Counted from the stretch's first letter, positions 7,889 to 16,332 are shown. The stretch is 58,541 nt of DNA from Streptomyces zinciresistens K42 (GCF_000225525.1 NZ_AGBF01000029.1:1-58541), one strand, 5' to 3'. Numbers and translations: made by a program. The notes: generated by a model from the sequence alone, not told the origin.

Positions 7889-8479
7889 GTGATCACGGCG
7901 GACCCGGCGGACGCGGAGGTGGTGACGGTGGCGGGCAGCAGCTCGGGATTCGTGACGGGCCTGATGGCGGCCGCTCTCGCGACCGTCGGCGTGCTCACCT
8001 TCCAGGCGTCGGCGAGCGTGCCGCCCGACCTCGGACGGCGCTCCGGCGACTCACCCGGTGTGAGTACGTCCAAGGCGCCGCGTGACCGCGAGGACCCCCG
8101 CGCGCTGCCCGCGGGATCCGGCTCGGGAGAGCGGGTCGTGTACTCGGTGGACGACGACCGGGTGTGGCTCGTCGAGGCGGGCGGCAAGGTCCGGCGGACG
8201 TTCCGGGTGGCGCCCGGATCGGTCGATCCGGTGCCGGGCCCCTACGTCGTCGGCTCCCGCTCCAGCAGCGTCACCGGCTCCGACGGCCTGCCGGTCGAGC
8301 ACGTGGTCCGCTTCGCGGAGGTGGAGGGCGTGACCGTCGGCTTCAGCGCGAAGGTCCCCGGCGCGACGCCGCAGCCGGACCCCACCGCGCGCACGGGCGG
8401 CATCCGGGAGTCCCGCGAGGACGGCGAGGCCATGTGGGAGTTCGCCACGATCGGCCGCTCGGTCGTCGTGATCCGCTGA
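7889..8479 (+). CDS. Membrane-anchored hypothetical protein
   Basis: A 196-residue protein with one N-terminal hydrophobic segment (about residues 17-40, SGFVTGLMAAALATVGVLTF). A low-complexity linker follows, then an exported domain with beta-strand-rich stretches (GERVVYSVDDDRVWLVEAGG, VVRFAEVEGVTVGFSA). I do not recognise the family. The expected topology is a short cytoplasmic N-terminus and an extracellular C-terminal domain. Start choice is uncertain: GTG 7889 has a TACGGT hexamer 5 nt upstream (leaderless possibility), while GTG 7928 has a GGAGGT about 8 nt before it. It is divergent from tsaB and convergent with the small gene at 8607. Confidence 0.75.
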   Translation: MITADPADAEVVTVAGSSSGFVTGLMAAALATVGVLTFQASASVPPDLGRRSGDSPGVSTSKAPRDREDPRALPAGSGSGERVVYSVDDDRVWLVEAGGKVRRTFRVAPGSVDPVPGPYVVGSRSSSVTGSDGLPVEHVVRFAEVEGVTVGFSAKVPGATPQPDPTARTGGIRESREDGEAMWEFATIGRSVVVIR

Positions 8480-8539
8480 GTCGTCCCCTGAGTGATCCGC
8501 TGAGCGGTCGGCGGCCGGACCCGCGCACCCGCGCACCCC

Positions 8540-8575
8540 GCGGACTACGCGGACCCCGCGGACCCCGCGGACCGG
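8540..8575. repeat. Four tandem 9-bp repeats
   Basis: Four consecutive 9-mers begin GCGGAC: GCGGACTAC, GCGGACCCC, GCGGACCCC and GCGGACCGG. They lie in the gap between two convergent genes. Probably slippage-prone low-complexity sequence; no function is implied. Confidence 0.6.
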
Positions 8576-8606
8576 CGAAGGCACCGACGTCCTCGGCGCC
8601 GGGTGC

Positions 8607-8789
8607 CTACGCCGCCTCCCGGTGCTCCTCGGTCTGCTCCCCGGTGTGGCGCCGGGGCTCGGGCGCGGGCGGCGGGGTCGAGATCAGCTCGGCGGCGGCG
8701 TTCGCCGCCAGCAGGTCGCTCATGGACACCCCGGTGACCGGCGGGCAGGGCCGTGCCCCGCTCCGCGTGGTGTTCTGCGATGCCTGCAT
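8607..8789 (-). CDS. Small hypothetical protein (60 residues)
   Basis: A 60-residue protein with no recognised domain. It has a central SMSDLLAANAAAELISTPP segment that should form a helix, and polar, charged ends. Reality of the gene is supported by a textbook Shine-Dalgarno sequence (AGGAGG, 5 nt before ATG 8789), rare in this part of the window. An 18-bp palindrome sits 30 nt upstream of the start. It lacks a signal peptide and membrane segment. Similar small Ala-rich proteins seem to occur in other streptomycetes, but I cannot assign a function. A regulatory or peptide-precursor role is conceivable only as speculation. Confidence 0.65.
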   Translation of the reverse strand: MQASQNTTRSGARPCPPVTGVSMSDLLAANAAAELISTPPPAPEPRRHTGEQTEEHREAA

Positions 8790-8818
8790 GGACGCCTCCT
8801 GGGCCCGGGGGCGGACGA

Positions 8819-8836
8819 AGTTAGGTACACCTAACT
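8819..8836. promoter_or_regulatory. 18-bp palindrome upstream of the small gene
   Basis: AGTTAGGT-AC-ACCTAACT has two perfect 8-bp arms. It contains TTAGGT/ACCTAA half-sites as in actinobacterial iron-box (IdeR/DmdR) operators, but these are 2 bp apart rather than the 7 bp of a canonical 19-bp box. It lies in a locally AT-richer stretch that should carry the small gene's promoter, so it is a good operator candidate. Confidence 0.5.
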
Positions 8837-8930
8837 ACGAACTGGGTACCATGTGACCACGCGCACGAGGGCGAACGCAATATCTTGCCGACGTCCTGTC
8901 GGAATCTCCGGGACGGCCGTCCGCGCCGGT

Positions 8931-9449
8931 TCAGGCCGCCAGGGCGCTCAGGTCGGCCCGCGCCCAGCGCTCGCCGAGCCCGGTCACCGTGACGTGCCGC
9001 ACCTCGTCGGTGGTGTCGCCGACCGCGCGGTGGATGACGACCTGGAGCCGCTCCTCGGTCAGCTCCTCGACCTTGCCCTCGCCCCACTCCACGACGACCA
9101 CCGACTCGGGCAGCGAGACGTCGAGGTCGAGGTCCTCCATCTCGTCCAGCCCGCCGGAGAGCCGGTAGGCGTCGACGTGGACGAGCGGCGGGCCGTCACC
9201 GAGGGCGGGGTGCACCCGGGCGATCACGAAGGTCGGGGAGGTGACCGCGCCCCGCACGCCCATGCCCTCGCCGAGCCCGCGGGTCAGGGTCGTCTTGCCC
9301 GCGCCCAGCTCCCCGCTGAGCATCAGCAGGTCGCCGGCGCGCAGCAGCCCGGCGAGGCGGCGGCCCAGCTCCCGCATCTGGTCGGGAGAGGTGACGGTGA
9401 GCCGGAGGTCAGCCGCGTCGTGCGGTGCTGCTGGTGCTTCCATAGCCAC
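8931..9449 (-). CDS. tsaE: tRNA threonylcarbamoyladenosine biosynthesis ATPase TsaE
   Basis: A 172-residue P-loop ATPase that drives the TsaB-TsaD complex in t6A formation. The Walker A motif GELGAGKT spans residues 46-53, followed by TRGLGEGMGVRGAVTSPTF, HVDAYRL and VVVVEWGEG, all family hallmarks. It has the usual TsaE length. The first 41 nt overlap the end of the upstream alpha/beta hydrolase gene in another frame, so the two are co-transcribed and probably coupled. GTG 9449 is used; ATG 9443 is equally possible. Separation from tsaB-tsaD by about 1.1 kb containing two unrelated genes is a small oddity. Confidence 0.93.
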   Translation of the reverse strand: MAMEAPAAPHDAADLRLTVTSPDQMRELGRRLAGLLRAGDLLMLSGELGAGKTTLTRGLGEGMGVRGAVTSPTFVIARVHPALGDGPPLVHVDAYRLSGGLDEMEDLDLDVSLPESVVVVEWGEGKVEELTEERLQVVIHRAVGDTTDEVRHVTVTGLGERWARADLSALAA

Positions 9450-10653
9450 TAACCGTAGCCCCTGCGGGCACGGCGCCCGCCCGGGTGAGCAGGTCCGCGA
9501 GGCGGTCGGTGACCACCTCCGGGTGCTCCAGCATCACCAGGTGCCCGGCGTCCGGGACCAGGACCAGCTCGGCCTCCGGCAGCAGGTCGGCGATGGCCTC
9601 GCTGTGCTCGCTCGGGGTGACGAGGTCGCCCACGCCGGCCAGCACGAGCACCGGCATGTCGGCGAAGAGGGCGAGCGCCGCGGTCTTGTCGTGGTCGGTG
9701 AAGGCCGGGTAGAACTCCGCGACCACGTCGATCGGCGTCGCCTCGATCATCCGCTCGGCGAACCGCGCGACGGCCGGGTCGACGTCCCGGGACGAGAAGG
9801 AGTACCGCTTGATGACCCCGGCGAACAGGTCGGCGGTGGCCCGCCGGCCCCGCTCCACGAGCTCGGCCCGCTGCCCCAGCGCCTTGAGCACGCCCGGCAG
9901 CACGCGCCGCACCGCGTTCACCCCCGCGACGGGCAGCCCGAAGTTGACCTCGCCGAGCCTTCCGGACGACGTGCCGACGAAGGCGGTGGCGACGACGCGG
10001 TCGCGGATCAGCTCCGGGTAGGCGTCGGCGAGCGCCATCATGGTCATCCCGCCCATGGAGTGGCCCACCAGCACGAGCGGGCCCTCGGGGGCGGCGGCGT
10101 CGATGACGGCCTTCAGGTCGCGCCCCAGCTGCTCGATGTCGACGTGCGTGCCCTCCTCGCGCTGGGCGACGCCCCGCCCGGAGCGGCCGTGGCTGCGCTG
10201 GTCCCAGTGCACGGTCCGCACGACGCCCCGGAGCGCGGCCCGCTGGAAGTGCCAGGAGTCCTGGCTGAGGCAGTAGCCGTGGCTGAAGACGACGGTGACG
10301 GGGGCCGGTGACTTGCGGCCGAAGAGGCGGCGCCGGCGCGGACCGAGGGCGGGGGCGGCCTCGGGATCGACGTCGTCGACCTCGTAGTACAGCTCGGTGC
10401 CGTCGTCGGCGTACGCCTTGCCGGGGGTGCCGCGCAGCGAGCCGTAGGGGCCTGCCGCGTCGAGGGCGAGGCGGGCCTTCTGCCGCATGCCGCGGCCCAC
10501 CGTCATCCGCTCTATGGCGACGCCCGCCGCGGCGCCCGCCGCGATCACGCCTATCGCGGCACCGGCGATACCGGTGGCCCTGCGCCAGTTCGCGGCGGCC
10601 GCCCCCGTGGCGGAGGCGACGGCCGCGACGGCCTCCGCGCTGCTCTCGCTCAC
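9409..10653 (-). CDS. Alpha/beta-fold hydrolase, membrane-associated
   Basis: A 414-residue alpha/beta hydrolase. An Ala/Gly-rich hydrophobic segment near residues 26-48 (ATGIAGAAIGVIAAGAAAGVA) could anchor it to the membrane. The catalytic domain shows the oxyanion segment VVFSHGYCLSQDSW, the nucleophile elbow GHSMGG, an acid in AGVGDLVTPSEHS, and the histidine in PDAGHLVMLEHPE. The substrate is unknown; such enzymes are often esterases or lipases. A GAGGAG Shine-Dalgarno sequence precedes GTG 10653. It lies between alr and tsaE in the same direction, overlapping tsaE by 41 nt, a cell-wall and translation housekeeping neighbourhood. Confidence 0.88.
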   Translation of the reverse strand: MSESSAEAVAAVASATGAAAANWRRATGIAGAAIGVIAAGAAAGVAIERMTVGRGMRQKARLALDAAGPYGSLRGTPGKAYADDGTELYYEVDDVDPEAAPALGPRRRRLFGRKSPAPVTVVFSHGYCLSQDSWHFQRAALRGVVRTVHWDQRSHGRSGRGVAQREEGTHVDIEQLGRDLKAVIDAAAPEGPLVLVGHSMGGMTMMALADAYPELIRDRVVATAFVGTSSGRLGEVNFGLPVAGVNAVRRVLPGVLKALGQRAELVERGRRATADLFAGVIKRYSFSSRDVDPAVARFAERMIEATPIDVVAEFYPAFTDHDKTAALALFADMPVLVLAGVGDLVTPSEHSEAIADLLPEAELVLVPDAGHLVMLEHPEVVTDRLADLLTRAGAVPAGATVSGYGSTSSTARRG

Positions 10654-10784
10654 GTACCGCTCCTCTTCGCTGGGTCGGGTGGTGCCGGTGTGGCATCGGT
10701 GGTGGACGGTGCCGGACTGCGGGGCGGGGTCACCGCACGCGTTCCTCGTTCACACGAATGTACTCACTAGTAGCATCCGGGTGG

Positions 10785-10810
10785 GCGCACCCGCCCCGCT
10801 GCGGGTGCGC
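10785..10810 (-). terminator. Hairpin between alr and the hydrolase gene
   Basis: Two perfect 10-bp arms, GCGCACCCGC and GCGGGTGCGC, enclose a 6-nt loop 19 nt beyond the alr stop codon. There is no clear T-run, as is common for high-GC terminators. An AT-richer patch at 10755-10775 follows and may hold the promoter of the hydrolase-tsaE unit. Confidence 0.6.
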
Positions 10811-10829
10811 GCCGCTCTCGCGGCCGCGT

Positions 10830-11996
10830 CTACACGGACTCGTTCACATGGACGCGGGGGACGCGGGTGCCGATGCGGGTGACGATCTCGTACGCGATGG
10901 TCCCGGCCGCCTGCGCCCAGTCCTCGGCGGTGGGCTCGCCGTGGTCGCCGGGGCCGAACAGCACGGCCTGCTCCCCCGCCCCGGGCTCGTCGCCGCCGAG
11001 GTCCACGACGAACTGGTCCATCGCGATCCGGCCCGCGACCGTGCGCCACTTGCCGCCGACCAGGACCGGGCCCGCGCCGGAGGCGTGCCGCGGGATGCCG
11101 TCGGCGTAGCCGAGCGGGACGAGGCCGAGGGTGGTCTCGCCCGGGGTGACGTAGTGGTGCCCGTAGCTGACGCCGTGGCCGCCCGGGACCTGCTTGACCA
11201 GCGAGAGGGACGCCGAGAGCGTCATCACGGGCCGCAGTCCGAAGTCGGCGGGGACGCCCAGCTCGGGGCTGGGCGAGATGCCGTAGACCGCGATGCCGGT
11301 GCGGACCAGGTCGAAGTGGCTCTCGGGCAGGGTGAGCGTGGCGGGCGAGTTGGCGATGTGCCGCACCTCGGGCCGTACGCCCCGCCCCTCGGCGTGGGCG
11401 GTCATCTCCCGGAACAGGGCGAGCTGGGCGGCGACGGAGGGGTGGCCGGGCTCGTCGGCGCAGGCGAAGTGCGACCACAGCCCGGTGATCCGGATCAGCC
11501 CGCCGGCCTCGGCCCGCAGGGCCTCGCGGACCAGCTCGGCCCAGTCCCCGCCCGGCTGGCAGCCGCCCCGGCCGAGCCCGGTGTCGGCCTTGAGGTGGAC
11601 CCGCGCGGGGAGGCCGGCCCGCCGTGCGGCGGCGGTGACCTCCCGCAGCGCCCACATGCCGCTGACGGAGACGTCCAGGTCGGCCTCGACGGCCTCCTGC
11701 CAGGGCCCGCCCGGCGTCCACAGCCAGCACATGACGCGTACGTCCGTCAGCCCGGCGGCGCGGAGCGCGAGGGCCTCCTCCGGGGTGGCCGTGCCGAGCC
11801 AGGTGGCGCCCGCCTGCACGGCGGCGCGGGCGCACTGCGGCGCCCCGTGGCCGTAGGCGTCGGACTTGACCACGGCCATCAGGGCCGCCCCCGGCGCACG
11901 GCCGCGCAGGGTCCGCACATTGGCCCGCAGGGCGGCCAGGTCGATCTCGGCGCGGGCCCGCAGGGGCGCGGTCCGCAGGGCTGCTGTCTCTGTCAT
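10830..11996 (-). CDS. alr: Alanine racemase
   Basis: A 388-residue PLP enzyme that interconverts L- and D-alanine for peptidoglycan. The PLP lysine is K44 in VVKSDAYGHG. The opposing catalytic tyrosine lies in HGVSYGHHY, and PLGYADGIPR and AGRIAMDQFVVDLG are further family motifs. Length is normal. ATG 11996 has only a weak G-rich upstream region. It is followed by a hairpin and then the hydrolase-tsaE pair, and preceded by the L,D-transpeptidase gene in the same direction (58-bp gap), so cell-wall functions cluster here. Confidence 0.96.
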   Translation of the reverse strand: MTETAALRTAPLRARAEIDLAALRANVRTLRGRAPGAALMAVVKSDAYGHGAPQCARAAVQAGATWLGTATPEEALALRAAGLTDVRVMCWLWTPGGPWQEAVEADLDVSVSGMWALREVTAAARRAGLPARVHLKADTGLGRGGCQPGGDWAELVREALRAEAGGLIRITGLWSHFACADEPGHPSVAAQLALFREMTAHAEGRGVRPEVRHIANSPATLTLPESHFDLVRTGIAVYGISPSPELGVPADFGLRPVMTLSASLSLVKQVPGGHGVSYGHHYVTPGETTLGLVPLGYADGIPRHASGAGPVLVGGKWRTVAGRIAMDQFVVDLGGDEPGAGEQAVLFGPGDHGEPTAEDWAQAAGTIAYEIVTRIGTRVPRVHVNESV

Positions 11997-12054
11997 CGCG
12001 CCCCCAGTGTCGCAGAGGGGTCCGGCGGCGGCGCCGGGCCGGACCCCTGACGGC

Positions 12055-12897
12055 CTACACGACCGGCCGGCGGCCCCAGACGTAGACCCGGTCCTCGTTC
12101 TTGAGCAGCCCCCACAGGGTGCGGGCGTGGTCCAGGCGCATGTTGACGCAGCCCATGGAGCCGACGGTGGTGTAGATGCTGCCGTAGACGCCGTGGAACG
12201 CCTGGCCGCCGCTGAAGAACTGCGAGTAGGGCATGGGGCTGTTGTAGAGCGAGGACACGTGGTCCCGGTCCCGCCAGTAGACCCGGTACCAGCCGGTCCG
12301 GGTGTCGTAGCCGGTGCGTCCGCTGCGCACGCTGACCGGGCCGAAGACGACCTTGCGGCCCTGCTGCACCCAGGTCAGCTGCCGGTCGAGGTCGACGCAG
12401 GCGACGCGGTAGGCGCGCACGGGGCACTTCTTCGCGGCGTTCGGGTGGGCGCGGGCACCGGCGAGCTGGAGGGACGCCCAGGTCACCGGGCCCGTGAACC
12501 CGATGGCGGGCTCGATGCCCTGCTTGGTCTGGAAGGCGCGCACGGCCCGGCAGTCCGCCGCGGACTGCTCGCCGTCGACGGTCAGTCCGAGTCCGCGCTC
12601 GATCTGGCGCTGGTAGGGACCGGACTCGTCGGTGCACCGGACGTCCGCGTCGGCGGGCGCGGTCTCCGCGAGGTCGTACGCGCCCTCGTCGGCCTCGCGC
12701 GGGCGCTCCCGGGCGACGGGCTCGCCCTCCTTCGGCGGCTGCGCCCGGTCCGGGGTGCCGGCCGGTTCCGGCGCGTCCGCGGCCCGGGGTGCGGGGGCGG
12801 GCGGGGCGGGGTCGGCCGAGGCGCTGCCAACGGGCAGCAGGGAGGCCGCCGTGAGCACCACGGCGATGCTCCGGCATGCGATACGTCCGCTGATCAT
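12055..12897 (-). CDS. Exported L,D-transpeptidase (YkuD) with peptidoglycan-binding domain
   Basis: A 280-residue secreted protein. The signal peptide ([21 protein letters not shown]...ASA) should be cleaved around residue 28. A Pro/Ala-rich linker leads to a peptidoglycan-binding-like domain ([39 protein letters not shown]). The C-terminal YkuD domain has the catalytic motif around FHGVYGSI and [10 protein letters not shown], whose Cys is the nucleophile. Such enzymes form 3-3 crosslinks in peptidoglycan. GTG 12903 is an alternative start. The gene is divergent from acpS across an 85-bp gap with a 15-bp inverted repeat. Extra cysteines ([21 protein letters not shown]) may form disulfides. 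Confidence 0.92.
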   Translation of the reverse strand: MISGRIACRSIAVVLTAASLLPVGSASADPAPPAPAPRAADAPEPAGTPDRAQPPKEGEPVARERPREADEGAYDLAETAPADADVRCTDESGPYQRQIERGLGLTVDGEQSAADCRAVRAFQTKQGIEPAIGFTGPVTWASLQLAGARAHPNAAKKCPVRAYRVACVDLDRQLTWVQQGRKVVFGPVSVRSGRTGYDTRTGWYRVYWRDRDHVSSLYNSPMPYSQFFSGGQAFHGVYGSIYTTVGSMGCVNMRLDHARTLWGLLKNEDRVYVWGRRPVV

Positions 12898-12913
12898 GCG
12901 CACAGGGAAGCGT

Positions 12914-12955
12914 GGTGAACCCGCCGCGTGGTGGGCGCCGCGCGGCGGGGTCACC
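12914..12955. repeat. Inverted repeat between the transpeptidase gene and acpS
   Basis: Arms GGTGAACCCGCCGCG (12914-12928) and CGCGGCGGGGTCACC (12941-12955) pair over 15 bp with one mismatch around a 12-nt loop. The position between divergent genes suggests an operator or a cruciform rather than a terminator. Confidence 0.45.
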
Positions 12956-12982
12956 CGTACGAGGAGCCCTACAGTGCGGGTC

Positions 12983-13354
12983 ATGAGCATCATCGGGGTC
13001 GGTATCGACGTGGCCGAGATCGACAGGTTCGACGCGGCGCTGCAACGCACACCGGGACTGGCCGAACGGCTGTTCCTCACGAGCGAGTTGCTGCTGCCCG
13101 GCGGGGAGCGCCGGGGCATCGCCTCGCTCGCCGCGCGCTTCGCCGCGAAGGAGGCGCTGGCGAAGGCGCTGGGCGCCCCGGCCGGTCTGCACTGGACCGA
13201 CGCCGAGGTCTGGGTCGAGGACAGCGGGCAGCCGCGGCTGCGGGTGTCGGGCACGGTGGCGGCCCGCGCCGCCGAACTGGGCGTGCGTTCCTGGCATGTG
13301 TCGCTGAGCCATGACGCCGGGGTGGCCTCGGCGGTGGTGGTCGCGGAGGGGTAG
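12983..13354 (+). CDS. acpS: Holo-[acyl-carrier-protein] synthase AcpS
   Basis: A 123-residue phosphopantetheinyl transferase that activates the fatty-acid acyl carrier protein, and in streptomycetes often polyketide carriers, by adding the CoA arm. Mg-binding motif residues are in [12 protein letters not shown] and [23 protein letters not shown] is the third signature. The usual AcpS length supports ATG 12983. There is no Shine-Dalgarno sequence, but TACAGT (12970-12975) ends 7 nt before the ATG, so the message is probably leaderless. It is followed 84 bp later by the NAD(P)HX repair gene in the same direction. Confidence 0.95.
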   Translation: MSIIGVGIDVAEIDRFDAALQRTPGLAERLFLTSELLLPGGERRGIASLAARFAAKEALAKALGAPAGLHWTDAEVWVEDSGQPRLRVSGTVAARAAELGVRSWHVSLSHDAGVASAVVVAEG

Positions 13355-13438
13355 CCCCGAGGGGGCCCGGTCGCGCCGGCGCGGGGCGGCGCGCCGCCGG
13401 ACGCGACGGACCGCGCCCGGTGCGCGAGACTCGTCCCC

Positions 13439-14875
13439 ATGCGGACTGCGTACGGCGTTGAGACGGTGAGAGCGGCCGAACGGGAGCTGATGGCACGGCT
13501 CCCGGAGGGCGCGCTGATGCAGCGGGCGGCGGCCGGACTGGCCGCGGCCTGCGCGGATCTGCTGGGGCGGGTGTACGGCAGCCGGGTCGTCCTGCTGGTC
13601 GGCAGCGGCGACAACGGCGGGGACGCGCTGTTCGCCGGGGCGCGGCTGGCGCGGCGCGGGGCCGGGGTCACGGCGGTCCTGCTCGCCCCCGGCCGCGCCC
13701 ATCCGGCGGGCCTCGCGGCCCTGCGCCGGGCGGGCGGCCGTGCGGTGGGGACCGCCGCGGGCGAGGAGTTGGTCGAGAAGGCGGACCTGGTCGTGGACGG
13801 CATCGTCGGGATCGGGGGCACGGGCGGACTGCGGGCGGAGGCGGAGCCGCTGGCCGGTGCCGCCGCCCGCTCCCGGGCCGCGGTGGTCGCCGTCGACCTG
13901 CCGAGCGGGGTGGACCCCGGCACGGGCGAGGTGCGCGGGACGGCGTTGCGCGCCGACCTCACCGTCACCTTCGGCACGCACAAGCCGGGCCTGCTGATCG
14001 ACCCGGCGCGCGCGTACGCCGGTGTGGTGCGGCTGGTGGACATCGGGCTCGCGCCGCCGCGGGACGCGGTGGAGCTGGAGGCGTTGCAACACGCTGACGT
14101 GGCGCGGCTGTTGCCGCTGCCCGCCGCCGAGTCGGACAAGTACCGGCGGGGCGTCGTGGGCATCGCCGCGGGCTCCTCGCGGTACCCGGGCGCGGCCGTG
14201 CTGGCGGTGGCGGGCGCGCTGCGGGGCGGCGCCGGGGCCGTGCGGTACGCGGGTCCGGCCGGGGACGCGGTGATCGCGCGGTTCCCCGAGACGCTGGTGT
14301 CCGGCGGCGGACCGCGCAGGGCCGGGCGCGTGCAGGCGTGGGTGGTCGGTCCGGGGGCCGGTGACGACGCGGCGCCCGTGGCCGAGGTGCTGGCGGCGGA
14401 CGTACCGGTGCTGATCGACGCGGACGGGCTGCGGCTGGCGGACCCGGAGGCGGTACGGGGGCGGGCGGCACCGACGCTGATGACCCCGCACGCCGGGGAG
14501 GCGGCGGCGCTGCTCGGTGTCTCCCGCGAGGAGGTCGAGGGGGCGCGGCTGGCCTCGGTACGGGAATTGGCCGCACGCTACGCGGCCACGGTGCTGCTGA
14601 AGGGGTCGACGACGCTGGTGGCCGCCCCGGGGGGCGCCGGAGCGGTCCGCGTCAACCCGACGGGCACGTCATGGCTGGCGACGGCCGGCAGCGGGGACGT
14701 CCTGTCGGGACTGACGGGTTCGCTGCTGGCGGCGGGACTGCGCCCGATGGACGCGGCGAGCACGGGCGCGTACCTGCACGGCCTGTCGGCGAGGTTCGCG
14801 GCGGACGGGGCCCCGGTGAGCGCCCACGACGTGGCGGAGAACATCCCTCGGGCGTGGCGCGAGGTACGGGGCTGA
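13439..14875 (+). CDS. nnr: Bifunctional NAD(P)HX epimerase/dehydratase
   Basis: A 478-residue fusion that repairs hydrated NADH and NADPH. The N-terminal epimerase (YjeF-N) domain has VLLVGSGDNGGDALFAGARL and VAVDLPSGVDPGTG. The C-terminal ADP/ATP-dependent dehydratase (ribokinase-like) domain has the segment around KYRRGVVGIAAGS, LMTPHAGEAAALLG, and the nucleotide site NPTGTSWLATAGSGDVLSG. Both catalytic signatures look intact. ATG 13439 lacks a Shine-Dalgarno sequence; GAGACT (13426-13431) lies 7 nt upstream, matching other probable leaderless starts nearby. The acpS-nnr-alr neighbourhood is common in streptomycetes and other bacteria. Confidence 0.95.
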   Translation: MRTAYGVETVRAAERELMARLPEGALMQRAAAGLAAACADLLGRVYGSRVVLLVGSGDNGGDALFAGARLARRGAGVTAVLLAPGRAHPAGLAALRRAGGRAVGTAAGEELVEKADLVVDGIVGIGGTGGLRAEAEPLAGAAARSRAAVVAVDLPSGVDPGTGEVRGTALRADLTVTFGTHKPGLLIDPARAYAGVVRLVDIGLAPPRDAVELEALQHADVARLLPLPAAESDKYRRGVVGIAAGSSRYPGAAVLAVAGALRGGAGAVRYAGPAGDAVIARFPETLVSGGGPRRAGRVQAWVVGPGAGDDAAPVAEVLAADVPVLIDADGLRLADPEAVRGRAAPTLMTPHAGEAAALLGVSREEVEGARLASVRELAARYAATVLLKGSTTLVAAPGGAGAVRVNPTGTSWLATAGSGDVLSGLTGSLLAAGLRPMDAASTGAYLHGLSARFAADGAPVSAHDVAENIPRAWREVRG

Positions 14876-14880
14876 GGGCC

Positions 14881-14903
14881 GCCGGGGCGGCCGGCGCCCC
14901 GGC
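14881..14903 (+). terminator. Hairpin after the NAD(P)HX repair gene
   Basis: Arms GCCGGGGCG and CGCCCCGGC (9 bp, perfect) enclose a 5-nt loop, 5 nt after the stop codon. It sits between two convergent genes and could serve both. Confidence 0.6.
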
Positions 14904-14916
14904 CCGCCCGGCACGG

Positions 14917-15803
14917 TCACTCCTCGGAGAACAGCTCCTCGACCCGCTCGACACCGCCGACCCGGTCGAGCCAGTCGTCGACGCGCGGAAGGTCCGTGCA
15001 GCCGGCGATGCGCTCACGCGCCTCATCGGGGACGGCGATGCCACGCACCTCAAGGACGCGCAGAACTCCCTGCGCCTTCCCCCCGGCCTCGCCCTTCGCC
15101 TTGCCCTCCAGGTACGTCTCCTCGAACAGCGTTCCCCTGCCGGGAAAGTAGGTGGCGACCATCTTCTCCAACTCCCTCCATGTCTCCCTGGCCGGTGTGT
15201 CCTCCAGGCCAACTTCCAGAAACTCGCACCAGTACATGGCCGTGGCCTTGTCGAGGGACCGCATCCCATGGGCTATCAGCTTCAGTATGGCCGAGCTGTT
15301 CCTGCTTTCGCTGTGCACGATGGCCGCGAACGTCGCCAGTGCCGGATGCCGCGCCACCATGGACTCGTCATCGATCTCAGAAACGTTCTGCGGCCCCAGC
15401 ACGAACGGTCGTGTGACCTGGGTCGGCCATGACCCCACCCGGCACTCAAAGGGTCCGGCAGCCCACGTAGCGGTGGCCCGGTTCCGGCAGACGGCGACGA
15501 GCAGCACCGGCAGGTTGAACTTCGCCCGCAGGTAGGCGACGTAGTAGGCCCAGGTGGTCTCCTTGTCGGGAGCGCGCCGGGTCTGTGCCTCGATGGCGAG
15601 AAGGAAGCTGTCCCCGTCCGCAGAATCGACCTTCAGCACCGTGTCCACGCGGCGCTCAAGCGGCTTGATCTCGGTGGTGTCGGGCGTGAGCACTTCGATG
15701 TCCGCCTTGACCGGCGGCGGAAGACCTAACGCTTCGAAGACGGGCGCGAGAACCTCCGGGTGATCCTGATCCGGTGCGAGGACTCGTGGGTGGATGTAAC
15801 CAT
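14917..15803 (-). pseudogene. Rpn-like PD-(D/E)XK nuclease family gene with a 5' frameshift
   Basis: The downstream frame encodes a protein of the Rpn/transposase-associated nuclease type: KVDSADGDSFLLAIEAQTRR (acidic residue and E-x-Q core), YVAYLRAKFNLPVLLVAVCR, and a Gly/Lys-rich region (EGKAKGEAGGKAQGVLRVLE). The natural start appears to be ATG 15803 (MVTSTHESSHRI), but that frame soon stops. The continuing frame picks up at about 15770 as DQDHPEVLAPVFEALGLPPP. A net loss of 1 or 4 nt near 15766-15771 explains this. GTG 15693 could still give a 258-residue protein lacking about 35 residues. The restored frame also contains a TTA codon (15727-15729), which would need bldA tRNA. Function in streptomycetes is unknown. 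Confidence 0.7.
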
Positions 15804-15882
15804 GCCTGCAACCTATTCAGGTCGAAGATCGGATGAGCGGTCGATCGATCCGGGTTCACGCTTTCGAGCGGCAACCGGGCCC

Positions 15883-16332
15883 TCACGCCGCCGTGGTCAG
15901 TTCGCACCACACGTACTTGCCCCGGTTGCCGTCCCTGGTCAGGGGCTGCCAGCCCCACAGGTCGGCGCAGGCCCGCACCAGCGCCAGTCCGCGGCCCTCC
16001 TCGGCGTCACCGAGGTTCGCCAACTCCGCGGGCGGGCGTGGTGGTTCGGGGTCGGCGTCCCACGCCCCGATCCGCAGCACGCCGGCCGACCAGCGCACGC
16101 GCAGCGCGGCGGGGCCCTTCGTGTGGCGTACGGCGTTGGCGACCAGTTCGGTGGCGAGGAGTTCGGCGGTGTCCACGAGGCCGATGAGGCCGTGCATCGT
16201 GAGGATCAGGCGGAGGGTACGACGGGAGACGGTGACGGCTCGGACGTCGTTCGGGACGTACAGCGTGTACTCCCAGGGTTCGCTTTCGGGCACGGCTGAA
16301 CTCCGTTCGGGTGGTGGGGGGTGCGGTGTCAT
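15883..16332 (-). CDS. HATPase_c ATP-binding regulatory protein (anti-sigma-factor type)
   Basis: A 149-residue GHKL-type ATP-binding protein. The N box is ELLATELVANAVRHTKG. The G1 region is reduced to RIGAWDADPEPPRPP, and the GEEGRGLALV segment (DAEEGRGLALVRACADLWG) is the G2 box. Such stand-alone domains in Streptomyces resemble anti-sigma-factor kinases and usually sit beside XRE and DUF397 genes, as here. A start at GTG 16293 would have GGAG at the right distance, giving 136 residues; ATG 16332 has no visible Shine-Dalgarno sequence. It is divergent from the XRE gene and together with it forms a three-gene regulatory cassette. Confidence 0.88.
   Translation of the reverse strand: MTPHPPPPERSSAVPESEPWEYTLYVPNDVRAVTVSRRTLRLILTMHGLIGLVDTAELLATELVANAVRHTKGPAALRVRWSAGVLRIGAWDADPEPPRPPAELANLGDAEEGRGLALVRACADLWGWQPLTRDGNRGKYVWCELTTAA

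Noticed and set aside
8819..8836. Canonical iron box (IdeR/DmdR operator)
   Set aside because: Half-sites match but are only 2 bp apart instead of the 7 bp of the 19-bp consensus, and no iron-related gene is nearby; kept only as an unassigned palindrome.
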